This document shows, one piece after another, positions 16,521-23,679 of a stretch of DNA of 64,000 bases. Every line of letters begins with the position of its first letter. Position 1 is the first letter of the stretch. The notes under the pieces are model-generated. The model was not told the DNA's origin. It saw only the letters and a list, made by a program, of their open reading frames with translations, and made no database searches. The stretch comes from an uncultured Latescibacterota bacterium (lineage in GTDB: Bacteria; Latescibacterota; UBA2968; UBA8231), in contig OX638377.1 in the NCBI GenBank assembly GCA_951813615.1, positions 4,862,599-4,926,598 of the forward strand, read 5' to 3'. Both the position numbers and the translations under genes were made by a program.

Positions 16521-17304
16521 GGGACACCAGCCTTTCGCGATTATGGCGCCAGAGCGCGTGCGCACCCGTCCACAGCACTACAGCCCAAGTTGCCTGCACA
16601 GGGATGAGGTCGGCTGGATCACCCGTCCCGGTGTAGATTCGCAACGGTGCCGACGCCAGTGACGCGAAGGGCAGCCACTCGAGATAGTCCCCCAGACCCC
16701 AGGGCAAAAGCGCCAGCGGCACCAGCCGGCCCGACAACAGCACCGTCAATGTGGAGCGGATCCGTTGCAGCGCGTACACGCTGTGCTCCAAGAAGACCAT
16801 GCACGCGGCAAAGAACAGATCCAACGCCGTACCCACCGCCACGCCCAGCGCCAAACTGAGTAAAAACCACAACCCGGCCGTCCATGTCGCCGGGGCGGAG
16901 TCAACTCCCAGCAGCGGCGCGATGAGCAACAGCGGCAGCGAAAATAACAGCAGGCCGGGGATCCAGCCGCCGACCATCTCGGCCAGCATCTGCCCGTAGA
17001 TCCCCATCGGCCGCAAGAAGCGGTTGGCTATATTGCCGCTCCACAGATCGTCGTCGATCCGGGTGCGGCCCGATAGCTGGTCGGCAAAAATTGCGGCGAC
17101 CATGGTATAGGTCAGCACTGCCTCCAAGCTCATCCCAGCAACGACGCCTTGGCCCGCCATCACCGTGCGCCAAAGCGAGAGCAAAATCGCCACGTGGAAT
17201 AGCCGCAGCGCAAAATCGCCCATCAGGCCCCAAGGCGCGTCGTTGAGCGACTGGGTCGCGACGATGGCGATGGTTTTCCCGTATTTGTGCAGCAGTGATA
17301 GCAT
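16510..17304 (-). CDS. ABC-2 family permease subunit A
   Basis: About 264 residues with roughly six membrane segments; ISGRTRIDDD-like text (LSGRTRIDDDLWSGNIANRFLRP) is the cytoplasmic loop typical of this permease family. I start at the ATG at 17304, because the alternative start at 17358 would put the terminator hairpin of the previous gene inside the coding sequence. The gene is the first of the three-gene exporter operon. Its start lies only about 10 bp beyond the terminator T-tract, leaving no room for a separate promoter, so expression may depend on partial readthrough or on a promoter within the upstream gene. Confidence 0.82.
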   Translation of the reverse strand: MLSLLHKYGKTIAIVATQSLNDAPWGLMGDFALRLFHVAILLSLWRTVMAGQGVVAGMSLEAVLTYTMVAAIFADQLSGRTRIDDDLWSGNIANRFLRPMGIYGQMLAEMVGGWIPGLLLFSLPLLLIAPLLGVDSAPATWTAGLWFLLSLALGVAVGTALDLFFAACMVFLEHSVYALQRIRSTLTVLLSGRLVPLALLPWGLGDYLEWLPFASLASAPLRIYTGTGDPADLIPVQATWAVVLWTGAHALWRHNRERLVSHGG

Positions 17305-17313
17305 CGGTTTTCT

Positions 17314-17347
17314 CAAAAAAAGACCGCGAACAACAGGCCCGCGGTCT
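17314..17347 (-). terminator. Rho-independent terminator after the Gfo/Idh gene
   Basis: On the minus strand AGACCGCG and CGCGGTCT form an 8-bp stem with an 11-base loop, followed directly by seven T residues. It lies 24 bp after the stop of the oxidoreductase gene at 17371, the expected position and orientation. It also sits immediately upstream of the ABC permease start. Confidence 0.8.
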
Positions 17348-17370
17348 CTGGAAATCATAAAAAGCCGGCA

Positions 17371-18333
17371 TCATGTCCCCGAGATGGCGTCGATCATCTC
17401 CATCGTCTTCACCGCGTCGTCCAGACTACAGGCCGGGAACGGAAGTGCGCCTCCATCCAGGACCCATCGCAAGAACGTGCGATCCTGCTGATAAAATCCC
17501 GGGTTGTAGCGTCGATCGATGTCATCCCCTTCGACGTTCTCCGGCTGTCCGTCCCTGCATCTCAAGGTTGCGGCTGTCCCAAAATCGGACGTGAAGGTAA
17601 CCCCATTGCCGCGCACTTCCACGCGGTGCCCGCCCGGAGCGAACCAGTCCATAGAGGCACGCCCGACAGCCCCGCCGGCGAAGGTCAACAGCGCCGAACA
17701 GCAGTCCGGCATGGGACCTTCCACAGTATGGTGCATCGGCTGGACGCTCACCACGTCACCGCCGAAGAATCGCAGTAGGTCCAGGGCGTGGATGCCGTTT
17801 GCCACGCTCCAGCGTTTTAGGACCTCTTGCGGAAATTTCGGGTTTTCCCGGACCCGCTGAATATCTTCGTGGGCGTCCACAGTGACGCTTTGTACCGGCC
17901 CGGATTCGAGGATCAGCTCCCTGCCCTTGAGAAGCGTGGAATAGAACCGCCGGTTCACGCCCACCATCGCCGGCGTACCCACCGCTCGCGCCAGATCGGC
18001 CAGCGCACGGGTCTGGGACGTATAGAGGCCAGGAGGCTTTTCCAGAAAGGTCGGGATACCGGACCGAATGAAGTCTGCGGCGACTGCGGCGACCTGGAGG
18101 ACACTCACGAGAACGAAAACGGCGTCGGGCCGATTTCCTTCCAGCAGGCTCTCGTGCGAGTTCAGGCGATTCGACACGCCGAACCGCGCTCCTGTCTCTT
18201 CCAGAACGCGAGGATTGCTGTCCACAAGCGTCGTCACACAACCCTCGCGAAGGTCGGTGAGCACTTTCAGGTGCCTCTGGGCTATGTTTCCGGCTCCGAC
18301 TACCGCAATGTTCAGCATTTCGTCCTGTTCCAT
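17371..18333 (-). CDS. Gfo/Idh/MocA-family oxidoreductase
   Basis: A 320-residue NAD(P)-dependent oxidoreductase. The N-terminal VVGAGNIAQRH is the dinucleotide-binding loop, PTFLEKPPG carries the conserved EKP lysine, and GVNRRFYS and NGIHALDLLRFFGGD hold the catalytic His (GIHALD). The C-terminal domain is an open beta sheet as usual. The ATG at 18333 has GAGG five bases upstream; a second ATG at 18318 is also possible. The substrate is probably a sugar or cyclitol derivative. A good terminator follows. The 18373-19818 gene is 39 bp upstream on the same strand and may be co-transcribed. Confidence 0.9.
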   Translation of the reverse strand: MEQDEMLNIAVVGAGNIAQRHLKVLTDLREGCVTTLVDSNPRVLEETGARFGVSNRLNSHESLLEGNRPDAVFVLVSVLQVAAVAADFIRSGIPTFLEKPPGLYTSQTRALADLARAVGTPAMVGVNRRFYSTLLKGRELILESGPVQSVTVDAHEDIQRVRENPKFPQEVLKRWSVANGIHALDLLRFFGGDVVSVQPMHHTVEGPMPDCCSALLTFAGGAVGRASMDWFAPGGHRVEVRGNGVTFTSDFGTAATLRCRDGQPENVEGDDIDRRYNPGFYQQDRTFLRWVLDGGALPFPACSLDDAVKTMEMIDAISGT

Positions 18334-18372
18334 GTAGCCTCGTCTTGAAGCAACGAATCTATTCCTCTGGGC

Positions 18373-19818
18373 TCAGATCCTTCTTTTCGAGCCCGTCGGC
18401 AAGGGATGGTACTTCACCTCGACTTCCACATCTGCGACTCTCAGCGGACTCACCAAATCGTCCGGCCGCCCTACCAGCGTAATCTCCAAGCGGTTCGCTC
18501 CCTGCTGCGGCCGCACCCGCTGCAAGTCAAAAATCAGCCACATGCCCTGATACGGGACGACCTCATAGCCGAACTCGCGGCGGCATATCTCTTCTTGCAG
18601 CGACTGGCCGTTGAGCGCGATTTCCAAGCGGTCGTCCGAGACCAGATCGACTATCCTGATCCGCAACAGCACCTGACTGACGCGGCCTTCTTGCGCGTCG
18701 TCGGCCAAGTAAAAGGGAATGGTATGCCGCGCCCGGTCGTCGGCCGCGATCTCCACCGGCAGCGCCACCGGATACTGATTTTCCTCATCTGCTGCCCGCC
18801 GCGCCAGCACGTAGTGCTTGTCCTTCTCCTGCATCAGATCCCGACTGCCCAGTTCGCTCAGCGCGCTGCGCTCCCGGTCTCCTAAGGGCCAGGGCATAAA
18901 CCACGCGTACAGCCCGTCACAGCCCCGATCCAACAGATTCATCGCCACCGCCCGCAGTTGGGCAGGAGTGGGGCAAACCCGCTCGGCCCCAACCGACTCA
19001 TCAGCTACGTAGGGCTGCAAGGTGCCATAGACCGCTGCATCGGCCGCGTGCGCGGCTTCGACCAGCCAATCTATCGGCATGTCTCCGTCGAGGATCATAT
19101 AGCCGTAGCGGATCGGCACCAAGAAATCCACCAACCCGCGCTCTAGCCAAGTCCGCACGTCCAAGCCCTGCGCCCGATTCATCTCCTCAGTGGGCAAAAC
19201 CCGCGCTCCAACCACCCCCGACCGCTGCCCGCGTACCCGCTCGGCGAGTTGCTCTACGTAATCGGTCAAAATGGGCGTCGTCGCCTCCACATCCTCCTCC
19301 CGCAAAATGCGCGGCCCTCCTCCCGGCAGGGCAAAGTCCAGCTCAAGGCCATCGGTTTCGTACTCGGTCGCCAGCTCCTCAACCACTTGCAAGATGTGCG
19401 CCCGCACCTCCGCGTGCGCCAGCCCGCCACCGCCATCGGCCAGCCTGTAGGCCGGATCCATATTCCCGTAGGCGGCCATCCGCAAGCTGGCCCAGAAGTC
19501 CATGTTGTGGTCGTGCGCCCGGTCAATGAGCACCGTCAGCGGGTCGAGCCCGCGCTCGATCAGGCTCTGCATATTGTGCCAAGTGCGCCAATAGGCGGCC
19601 TGCTCAAAGGGCTGAATATCCGCTCCGAACATCATCCCCACCCGCGATGGATAGAAAAGCCCGTCGCCGCGCTCAACCCCGTAGGCAAAAGTATCCACCC
19701 CCGTGCCTGCGACTTCGTCTATTGGCACCCAAGTGTCTTCGAGCGCCATCGGCGGTTCAAAGGCGAACAGGTAGTAGTGCCGAGCATCGTTAAAGTAGAT
19801 GGTGCGCTGCTGTCGCAT
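18373..19818 (-). CDS. Putative TIM-barrel glycosidase-like protein (GHL10-like), unknown substrate
   Basis: The 481-residue protein has no signal peptide. Its first 330 residues read as a TIM barrel of the family-10-like glycosyl hydrolase group: FNDARHYYLFAFEPP, HDHNMDFWASLRMA, and TDGLELDFALPGG, where Glu and Asp could be catalytic. The later part (from about 360) is a beta-sandwich-like carbohydrate or jelly-roll domain (IPFYLADDAQEGRVSQVLLRIR, RLEIALNG). AGGAGG precedes the ATG. Similar proteins are common in Poribacteria/Latescibacterota-like genomes, from memory. It may degrade or sense a glycan, but this is not established. Confidence 0.55.
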   Translation of the reverse strand: MRQQRTIYFNDARHYYLFAFEPPMALEDTWVPIDEVAGTGVDTFAYGVERGDGLFYPSRVGMMFGADIQPFEQAAYWRTWHNMQSLIERGLDPLTVLIDRAHDHNMDFWASLRMAAYGNMDPAYRLADGGGGLAHAEVRAHILQVVEELATEYETDGLELDFALPGGGPRILREEDVEATTPILTDYVEQLAERVRGQRSGVVGARVLPTEEMNRAQGLDVRTWLERGLVDFLVPIRYGYMILDGDMPIDWLVEAAHAADAAVYGTLQPYVADESVGAERVCPTPAQLRAVAMNLLDRGCDGLYAWFMPWPLGDRERSALSELGSRDLMQEKDKHYVLARRAADEENQYPVALPVEIAADDRARHTIPFYLADDAQEGRVSQVLLRIRIVDLVSDDRLEIALNGQSLQEEICRREFGYEVVPYQGMWLIFDLQRVRPQQGANRLEITLVGRPDDLVSPLRVADVEVEVKYHPLPTGSKRRI

Positions 19819-19911
19819 GGCGTGTCCTCCTCGATCTTAAGGGGAATTATATACCTGAGTGCCCAAAAACCCTGTTCGCGGCTAATAAGCATTAATTATC
19901 AACTATTGACA

Positions 19912-19920
19912 ATTGTGAGG
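19912..19920. repeat. Target-site duplication, left copy
   Basis: ATTGTGAGG directly abuts the left terminal inverted repeat and is repeated at 21076-21084 directly beyond the right one. A 9-bp duplication is the expected value for IS903-group elements. Confidence 0.88.
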
Positions 19921-19936
19921 GGCGTTGTTGCATGAA
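19921..19936 (+). repeat. Left terminal inverted repeat of the IS903-like element
   Basis: Sixteen bases, perfect reverse complement of 21060-21075. They begin GGCGTTGTTGCATG, like the outer ends of IS903. Confidence 0.9.
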
Positions 19937-20033
19937 AGTCGTTTTAGGGTCTTGAAATGAGTCAGGCTCTCCAGTTAGATTGGTTCGTGGTTTCCAGCAA
20001 GAAACACGTACCTTTCTTCCCAAAGAGCCTGTG

Positions 20034-21021
20034 ATGAGCAAAATATCTGGCGGTTTGCCCTCGGTCAAGTCGCAACCGGTGTATCGGGTCAAAAATTGGT
20101 CATCGTATAATCGGGCATTGGTCGCCCGTGGTAGCCTGACGGTGTGGATAGACGATTCGTTGTGGCGACAGTGGTATGCTCAGGGGCCGTCGCAACGGGG
20201 TGCTCAGTTTGTCTATTCGGATCAAACGATTGAATGGATGTTGACGATGCGGGTGTTGCTTAAGTTGCCGTTGCGCCAGACGCAGGGCTTTATCCAATCG
20301 CTTTTGGACTTGATGCAGTTGGAATTGGCGACGCCGGACTACTCGACCTTGTCGCGTCGCCAAGGGTCCTTGGCGGTGGTGTTGCCGACCCGGTGCCCCG
20401 ATACACCGATGCACTTGGTGGTAGATTCGACCGGCTTGAAAGTCTATGGTGAGGGCGAGTGGAAAGTGCGCCAACACGGCTGGACGAAACGGCGGACGTG
20501 GCGCAAACTGCATGTGGGGGTCAACGAGGCCACCGGCGAGGTGGTCGCCCAGACGTTGACGTCCCATCGGATCGATGATGCCTCGCAGGTGGTGCCTTTG
20601 TTGACCCAAGTCGACGAGGCGGTGGAAGCGGTAGGCGGGGTATGGAGCGTATGACAAACAGAAGGTTTTCGATGCCTTGGCCACACCGCCGAGTGGGCCC
20701 TCGATTGTGCCCCTTATCGCGCTGCGCAAAGACGCTAAAATCCAACAGCATGGCAACCGTAAGGCCCCCGCGTTGGCGCGGGATGAGATCCTTCGAGCCA
20801 TTCGACAAAAAGGACGCAAGGGGTGGAAACAGGCCAGTGGCTATCATCGACGCTCGTTGGCGGAAACGCAGATCTATCGCTATAAGCAACTCATCGGCAA
20901 CACGTTGAAGGCGCGTACCGAACCCAATCAACAGGTCGAAAGTCGCCTCGGCTGTGCCCTCCTCAATCGAATGATCCATTTGGGCAAACCCGAATCGTAT
21001 CGGGTAGAAAAAAGAAACTGA
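20034..21021 (+). pseudogene. IS5-family (IS903-like) transposase, frameshifted at the catalytic motif
   Basis: The first frame runs from ATG 20034 to a stop at about 20654 and contains LPLRQTQGF, DYSTLSRRQ and the first catalytic Asp in HLVVDSTGLKVYGEGEW. The rest is in the next frame from about 20641 and carries the Y-(2)-R-(3)-E-(6)-K signature in GYHRRSLAETQIYRYK. Deleting the T at 20641 restores VGGDGAYDKQKVFDAL, putting the second catalytic Asp back in GDGAYD. The lesion is therefore a single-base insertion in the codon of an active-site residue. Regulated frameshifting is known in some IS5 members, but this site has no slippery A-tract and an in-frame start for the second part is absent, so a pseudogene is more likely. 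Confidence 0.88.
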
Positions 21022-21059
21022 CCAAAAAACAACATTCGACCATGATACCCCAGATATGA

Positions 21060-21075
21060 TTCATGCAACAACGCC
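21060..21075 (-). repeat. Right terminal inverted repeat of the IS903-like element
   Basis: Perfect 16-base reverse complement of the left end; immediately followed by the second copy of the 9-bp target duplication. Confidence 0.9.
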
Positions 21076-21084
21076 ATTGTGAGG
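21076..21084. repeat. Target-site duplication, right copy
   Basis: ATTGTGAGG, identical to 19912-19920, directly after the right inverted repeat. Confidence 0.88.
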
Positions 21085-21107
21085 GGTAAAAAGAAGAACT
21101 TGACGAT

Positions 21108-21269
21108 GTGAAAGGGCTGTACGTTAATGAGAATGCCCCTTGCACTTCCCCAGCGGAGGTGAATCGCCTCCGGCTTCTAGCACGCGAAGGAGTTCATTTT
21201 ACTCTGGCCGCCTACCAGTGTGCAATCGATCACGGCTTTGATATTGAGACCGTAAACAGGAGAGAATAG
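21108..21269 (+). CDS. Possible 53-residue small protein or gene remnant
   Basis: A GTG-initiated frame ends 2 bp before the Nudix start. The peptide (VKGLYVNENAPCTSPAEVNR..., ending ETVNRRE) has a normal mixed composition, with the helical-looking AEVNRLRLLAREG and FTLAAYQCAIDHGFD, and looks like coding sequence rather than noise. No good ribosome site precedes it, and the frame is open upstream only to a TAA near 21085, so it could equally be the tail of a gene whose front was lost. I do not recognise a family. Confidence 0.35.
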   Translation: MKGLYVNENAPCTSPAEVNRLRLLAREGVHFTLAAYQCAIDHGFDIETVNRRE

Positions 21270-21271
21270 TC

Positions 21272-21817
21272 TTGCGGCGGGAGATTTTGGAGGATGTCAG
21301 GAGCATCGAACCACTTGACGACTTGGAAGCGGAACATCAGCGCGATGCCATCGAATGGATTGAAAGTGGAGCAGAGCTATGCCGCCAAGTGAAGCCAGCA
21401 ACACCTCCCAAGCATCTCGTATCCTATTTTGTGCTTACGGACGATGACTACTTCCTTCTCGTAGAACACAGAAACGCCGGTCTCTGGTTGCCGACAGGTG
21501 GACACGTTGAGCCCGATGAGCGTCCCAGTGAAACTGCAAGAAGGGAGGCGAAAGAGGAATTGGGGATCGAACCCCGGCTTCTTTCAGAAGAGCCGCTATT
21601 CATCACCTCAACGGAAACTGTTGGAAGGACAGCGGGACACACTGATATCTCCCTTTGGTACGTCGTGGTTCACACGCGGACGGAGGAACTTCATTTCGAC
21701 CAGACAGAATTTAAATCGATCAGATGGTTTCACAGGGACGAACTGCCCCTAGATCGGTGCGATCCGCACATGGGTAGATTCGTCCAGAAGCTAGGGAGTC
21801 TCGCCAACCGCAGGTAA
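21272..21817 (+). CDS. Nudix hydrolase (gene cassette 1)
   Basis: A 181-residue Nudix protein. The box is complete: G77-x5-E83-x7-R91-E92-x2-E95-E96-x-G98, with PTGGHVEPDERPSETARREA. Upstream SYFVLTDDDYFLLVEHR and downstream ETVGRTAGHTDISLWYV are typical flanks. Such enzymes cleave nucleoside diphosphates linked to another moiety, with Mg2+; the specificity cannot be read. Start is TTG with AGGAG at 21258-21262, so translation is plausible. The stop codon lies inside the R'' box of the following attC site, the normal arrangement for integron cassettes. It is lower in GC than the flanking chromosome. Confidence 0.9.
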   Translation: MRREILEDVRSIEPLDDLEAEHQRDAIEWIESGAELCRQVKPATPPKHLVSYFVLTDDDYFLLVEHRNAGLWLPTGGHVEPDERPSETARREAKEELGIEPRLLSEEPLFITSTETVGRTAGHTDISLWYVVVHTRTEELHFDQTEFKSIRWFHRDELPLDRCDPHMGRFVQKLGSLANRR

Positions 21818-21897
21818 CACGTCGGTGCATGGCTCAGCTCTGACGGGCTTCGACCCAACCAGCTTCGCAGGTTCATGCACTGCGAGAACGTTAGGGG
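21812..21897 (+). other. attC recombination site 1 (integron cassette)
   Basis: The R''-like TAAC (21815-21818) and R'-like AACGTTAGGG (21888-21897) bracket L boxes that pair: GTGCATG at 21825-21831 with CATGCAC at 21874-21880, extended by TCG on both sides with a 2-base offset. The fold has an imperfect single-stranded stem, as attC sites do. Length is about 86 bp. The junction with the next cassette would be G^TT at 21890/21891. It shares TAACACGTC with the second site. Confidence 0.72.
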
Positions 21898-21928
21898 AAA
21901 TGCAAGCAAACACTAGTCTTTTCAGGAC

Positions 21929-22516
21929 GTGATGTTGACAACCACGATGCTTCCACCGCAGGCAAGAAAAGCCTTTCACCTGCTCGAACAATTTGAGCGA
22001 CCTTGGTTTGTTGCAGGTGGCTGGGCACTAGACTTGTTTTTGGGGCGCATTACACGCGATCACAGCGACTTCGAAATTGCCCTCTTCCGGGAAGATCAAT
22101 TGGAACTGCAGCGCATCCTAAAGGGATGGCGGCTCGAGCTAGCCACACAGGAGGGTCGAAGAAGATGGATGCCCAACGAGTGGCTAGAGTTACCATTTTA
22201 TGAGCTTCATACGTATGACAACGAGAACAGCCACGTAGAATTCTTACTCAATGAGAAGAGCAACTCAGACTGGATTTTCCGAAGGAATAAGGCTATCAAA
22301 CGGGAAATCTCCGCTTTGTCTATGTACACCGATGAAGGTATTCCCTTCCTCGGACCAGAGATCGTCTTGCTTTACAAGGCTAAGGAAGGTCGTGATCATG
22401 ACGAACTGGATATGAGGCAGGCAAGGGATCACTTGGGCGGTTCTCGACGCCAATGGCTGTGTCACGCTTTAGGAGTTCATTTGCCAGACCATCCATGGAT
22501 CTCTCAACTTCAGTGA
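21929..22516 (+). CDS. Aminoglycoside 2''-nucleotidyltransferase-like protein (gene cassette 2)
   Basis: This 195-residue protein matches the ANT(2'')/LinB-like nucleotidyltransferase family (PF10706). The motif GGWALDLFLGR is followed by TRDHSDFEIALFRED, giving the Asp and Glu residues used to bind Mg2+ and nucleotide, and later LYKAKEGRDHDELD. Members transfer AMP to aminoglycosides or lincosamides; many chromosomal homologues have no known resistance role. GTG 21929 or the ATG 21932 can start it, 38 bp after the cassette junction. It sits between two attC sites. Whether it gives resistance is inference. Confidence 0.82.
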   Translation: MMLTTTMLPPQARKAFHLLEQFERPWFVAGGWALDLFLGRITRDHSDFEIALFREDQLELQRILKGWRLELATQEGRRRWMPNEWLELPFYELHTYDNENSHVEFLLNEKSNSDWIFRRNKAIKREISALSMYTDEGIPFLGPEIVLLYKAKEGRDHDELDMRQARDHLGGSRRQWLCHALGVHLPDHPWISQLQ

Positions 22517-22564
22517 TAGAAGAAAACGAGAAACGCATGATGAGACTTGAGGTATGGCACTTCC

Positions 22565-22640
22565 TATAACACGTCTGTGCCCGACTTCGGGCTACACCCT
22601 TCGCCCACTTCGCGGTTCGGGTACGGCGGAAACGTTGTCG
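22565..22640 (+). other. attC recombination site 2 (integron cassette)
   Basis: TATAAC (22565-22570) and AACGTTGTCG (22631-22640) are the R''/R' boxes; the L boxes GTGCCCGA (22577-22584) and TCGGGTAC pair over eight bases with one wobble. An inner GC-rich part supplies the loop. Length about 76 bp, starting 49 bp after the nucleotidyltransferase stop. It shares TAACACGTC with site 1. Cassette 2 would span 21891-22634 (744 bp). Confidence 0.68.
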
Positions 22641-22668
22641 TCAATGCGAATACTTCGGTAATAATTAA

Positions 22669-23568
22669 ATGACAGAGATTCGTCTCAAATCGCTTCCTGA
22701 TACTGATGATTATTGGCAATACCAGTTTGATGATATGGTATTTCGCACGGAATCCTTGTCTAAATCGAATCCCCAACGAATTATTCCTTTGGGACAAGCC
22801 AGCGGCATCCTAATGACTTACATGGCGCAGCATCGCGATCTCTTGCAAGGGAAAAGGGTTATTGAGCCTTTTGCAGGTAGTGGTCCATTAGGTCTTTTAG
22901 CCCTTCACCTAGGTGCAGAATCGGCTCACTTTGTCGATCTCAATCCCAGAGTCAGCGATTTTATTTATCACAATGCGGTCGAAAACGGGATTCCCAATCA
23001 TCGCTATGCAGTCCATATATCTGATATAGAGCAGTTTCGCCCCCAGGAGCCGTTCGATTGGCTCTTTGCTAACCCCCCTTTCGTCCCCACTCCTTCCAAA
23101 GTTCTAGGCGCCCTTCATTCAGCGGCTGGGCCGGATGGGAATCGTTTAGCGGAAGTTCTGATACGACAGATTCCACAATTACTTCACACCACAGGCGAAG
23201 CCTTAATCTATCTCCTGCAATTGGAAGTAGCTGGACGACCATTAGCATCCTTAGCTTGCGAGGAATTTTTGCCGGATCGGTCCGTCGAATTTACGAAGGG
23301 CTGGCAATATCAACTTCCCTTCGAGAGCCTAGTTACAGCCTACCGCGACCAACTCCTCGAACAAAAACCCGCGATTGATGAGTGGTCTTCTTCTATATCG
23401 GAAAAATGGGGAGAAGAGCTAATCATAGATTCGTATGTGATTCACATTGGACCTATGGGATCGCAGCCTGGGATACGCATCCGCAATTATGACGGAACAA
23501 AGTATGGCAGTGGTTTTTTTAGTTCTCGTGATTCTTTGCAAGAGGTTGTTGCGGAGAACTTAATTTGA
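22669..23568 (+). CDS. Class I SAM-dependent methyltransferase with NPPF motif (cassette 3?)
   Basis: The 299-residue protein has the SAM-binding loop EPFAGSGPLGLLAL (66-79), an acidic residue after the second strand (HFVDLNPR) and the catalytic NPPF at 135-138. That set marks methyltransferases acting on amide or exocyclic nitrogen, such as HemK/RsmC-like enzymes. The target (protein, RNA or DNA) is not evident. It starts 35 bp after the attC 2 junction and is lower in GC than the chromosome around it, so it looks like another cassette. I could not find an attC after its stop, so the array either ends or has decayed here. Confidence 0.78.
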   Translation: MTEIRLKSLPDTDDYWQYQFDDMVFRTESLSKSNPQRIIPLGQASGILMTYMAQHRDLLQGKRVIEPFAGSGPLGLLALHLGAESAHFVDLNPRVSDFIYHNAVENGIPNHRYAVHISDIEQFRPQEPFDWLFANPPFVPTPSKVLGALHSAAGPDGNRLAEVLIRQIPQLLHTTGEALIYLLQLEVAGRPLASLACEEFLPDRSVEFTKGWQYQLPFESLVTAYRDQLLEQKPAIDEWSSSISEKWGEELIIDSYVIHIGPMGSQPGIRIRNYDGTKYGSGFFSSRDSLQEVVAENLI

Positions 23569-23679
23569 CGAGAGAACGTCACTCTTCCCATAGCGCGATG
23601 TCTGCTGCCGCGCACTCGCGCCTTTAACCCGACCTAGCTTCACCACAAACTTCGATAGCCCACGACGATCGGAGAATCA

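Larger units (their letters stand above)
19921..21075 (+). mobile_element. IS903-like insertion sequence (IS5 family), 1155 bp, complete but inactive
   Basis: The element is bounded by perfect 16-bp inverted repeats, GGCGTTGTTGCATGAA at 19921-19936 and its complement at 21060-21075. These ends resemble those of IS903 (GGCTTTGTTGAATAAA). A 9-bp direct repeat flanks it. It carries one transposase gene broken by a frameshift, so it cannot move by itself, although an intact copy elsewhere could mobilise it. It inserted between the TIM-barrel gene and the gene-cassette array. The undamaged ends and duplication suggest a recent insertion. Confidence 0.92.

Noticed and set aside
20034..21021. Programmed frameshift in the transposase instead of a mutation
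   Set aside because: There is no slippery A-tract at the junction and the shift falls within the catalytic GDGAYD motif, which a one-base deletion restores.
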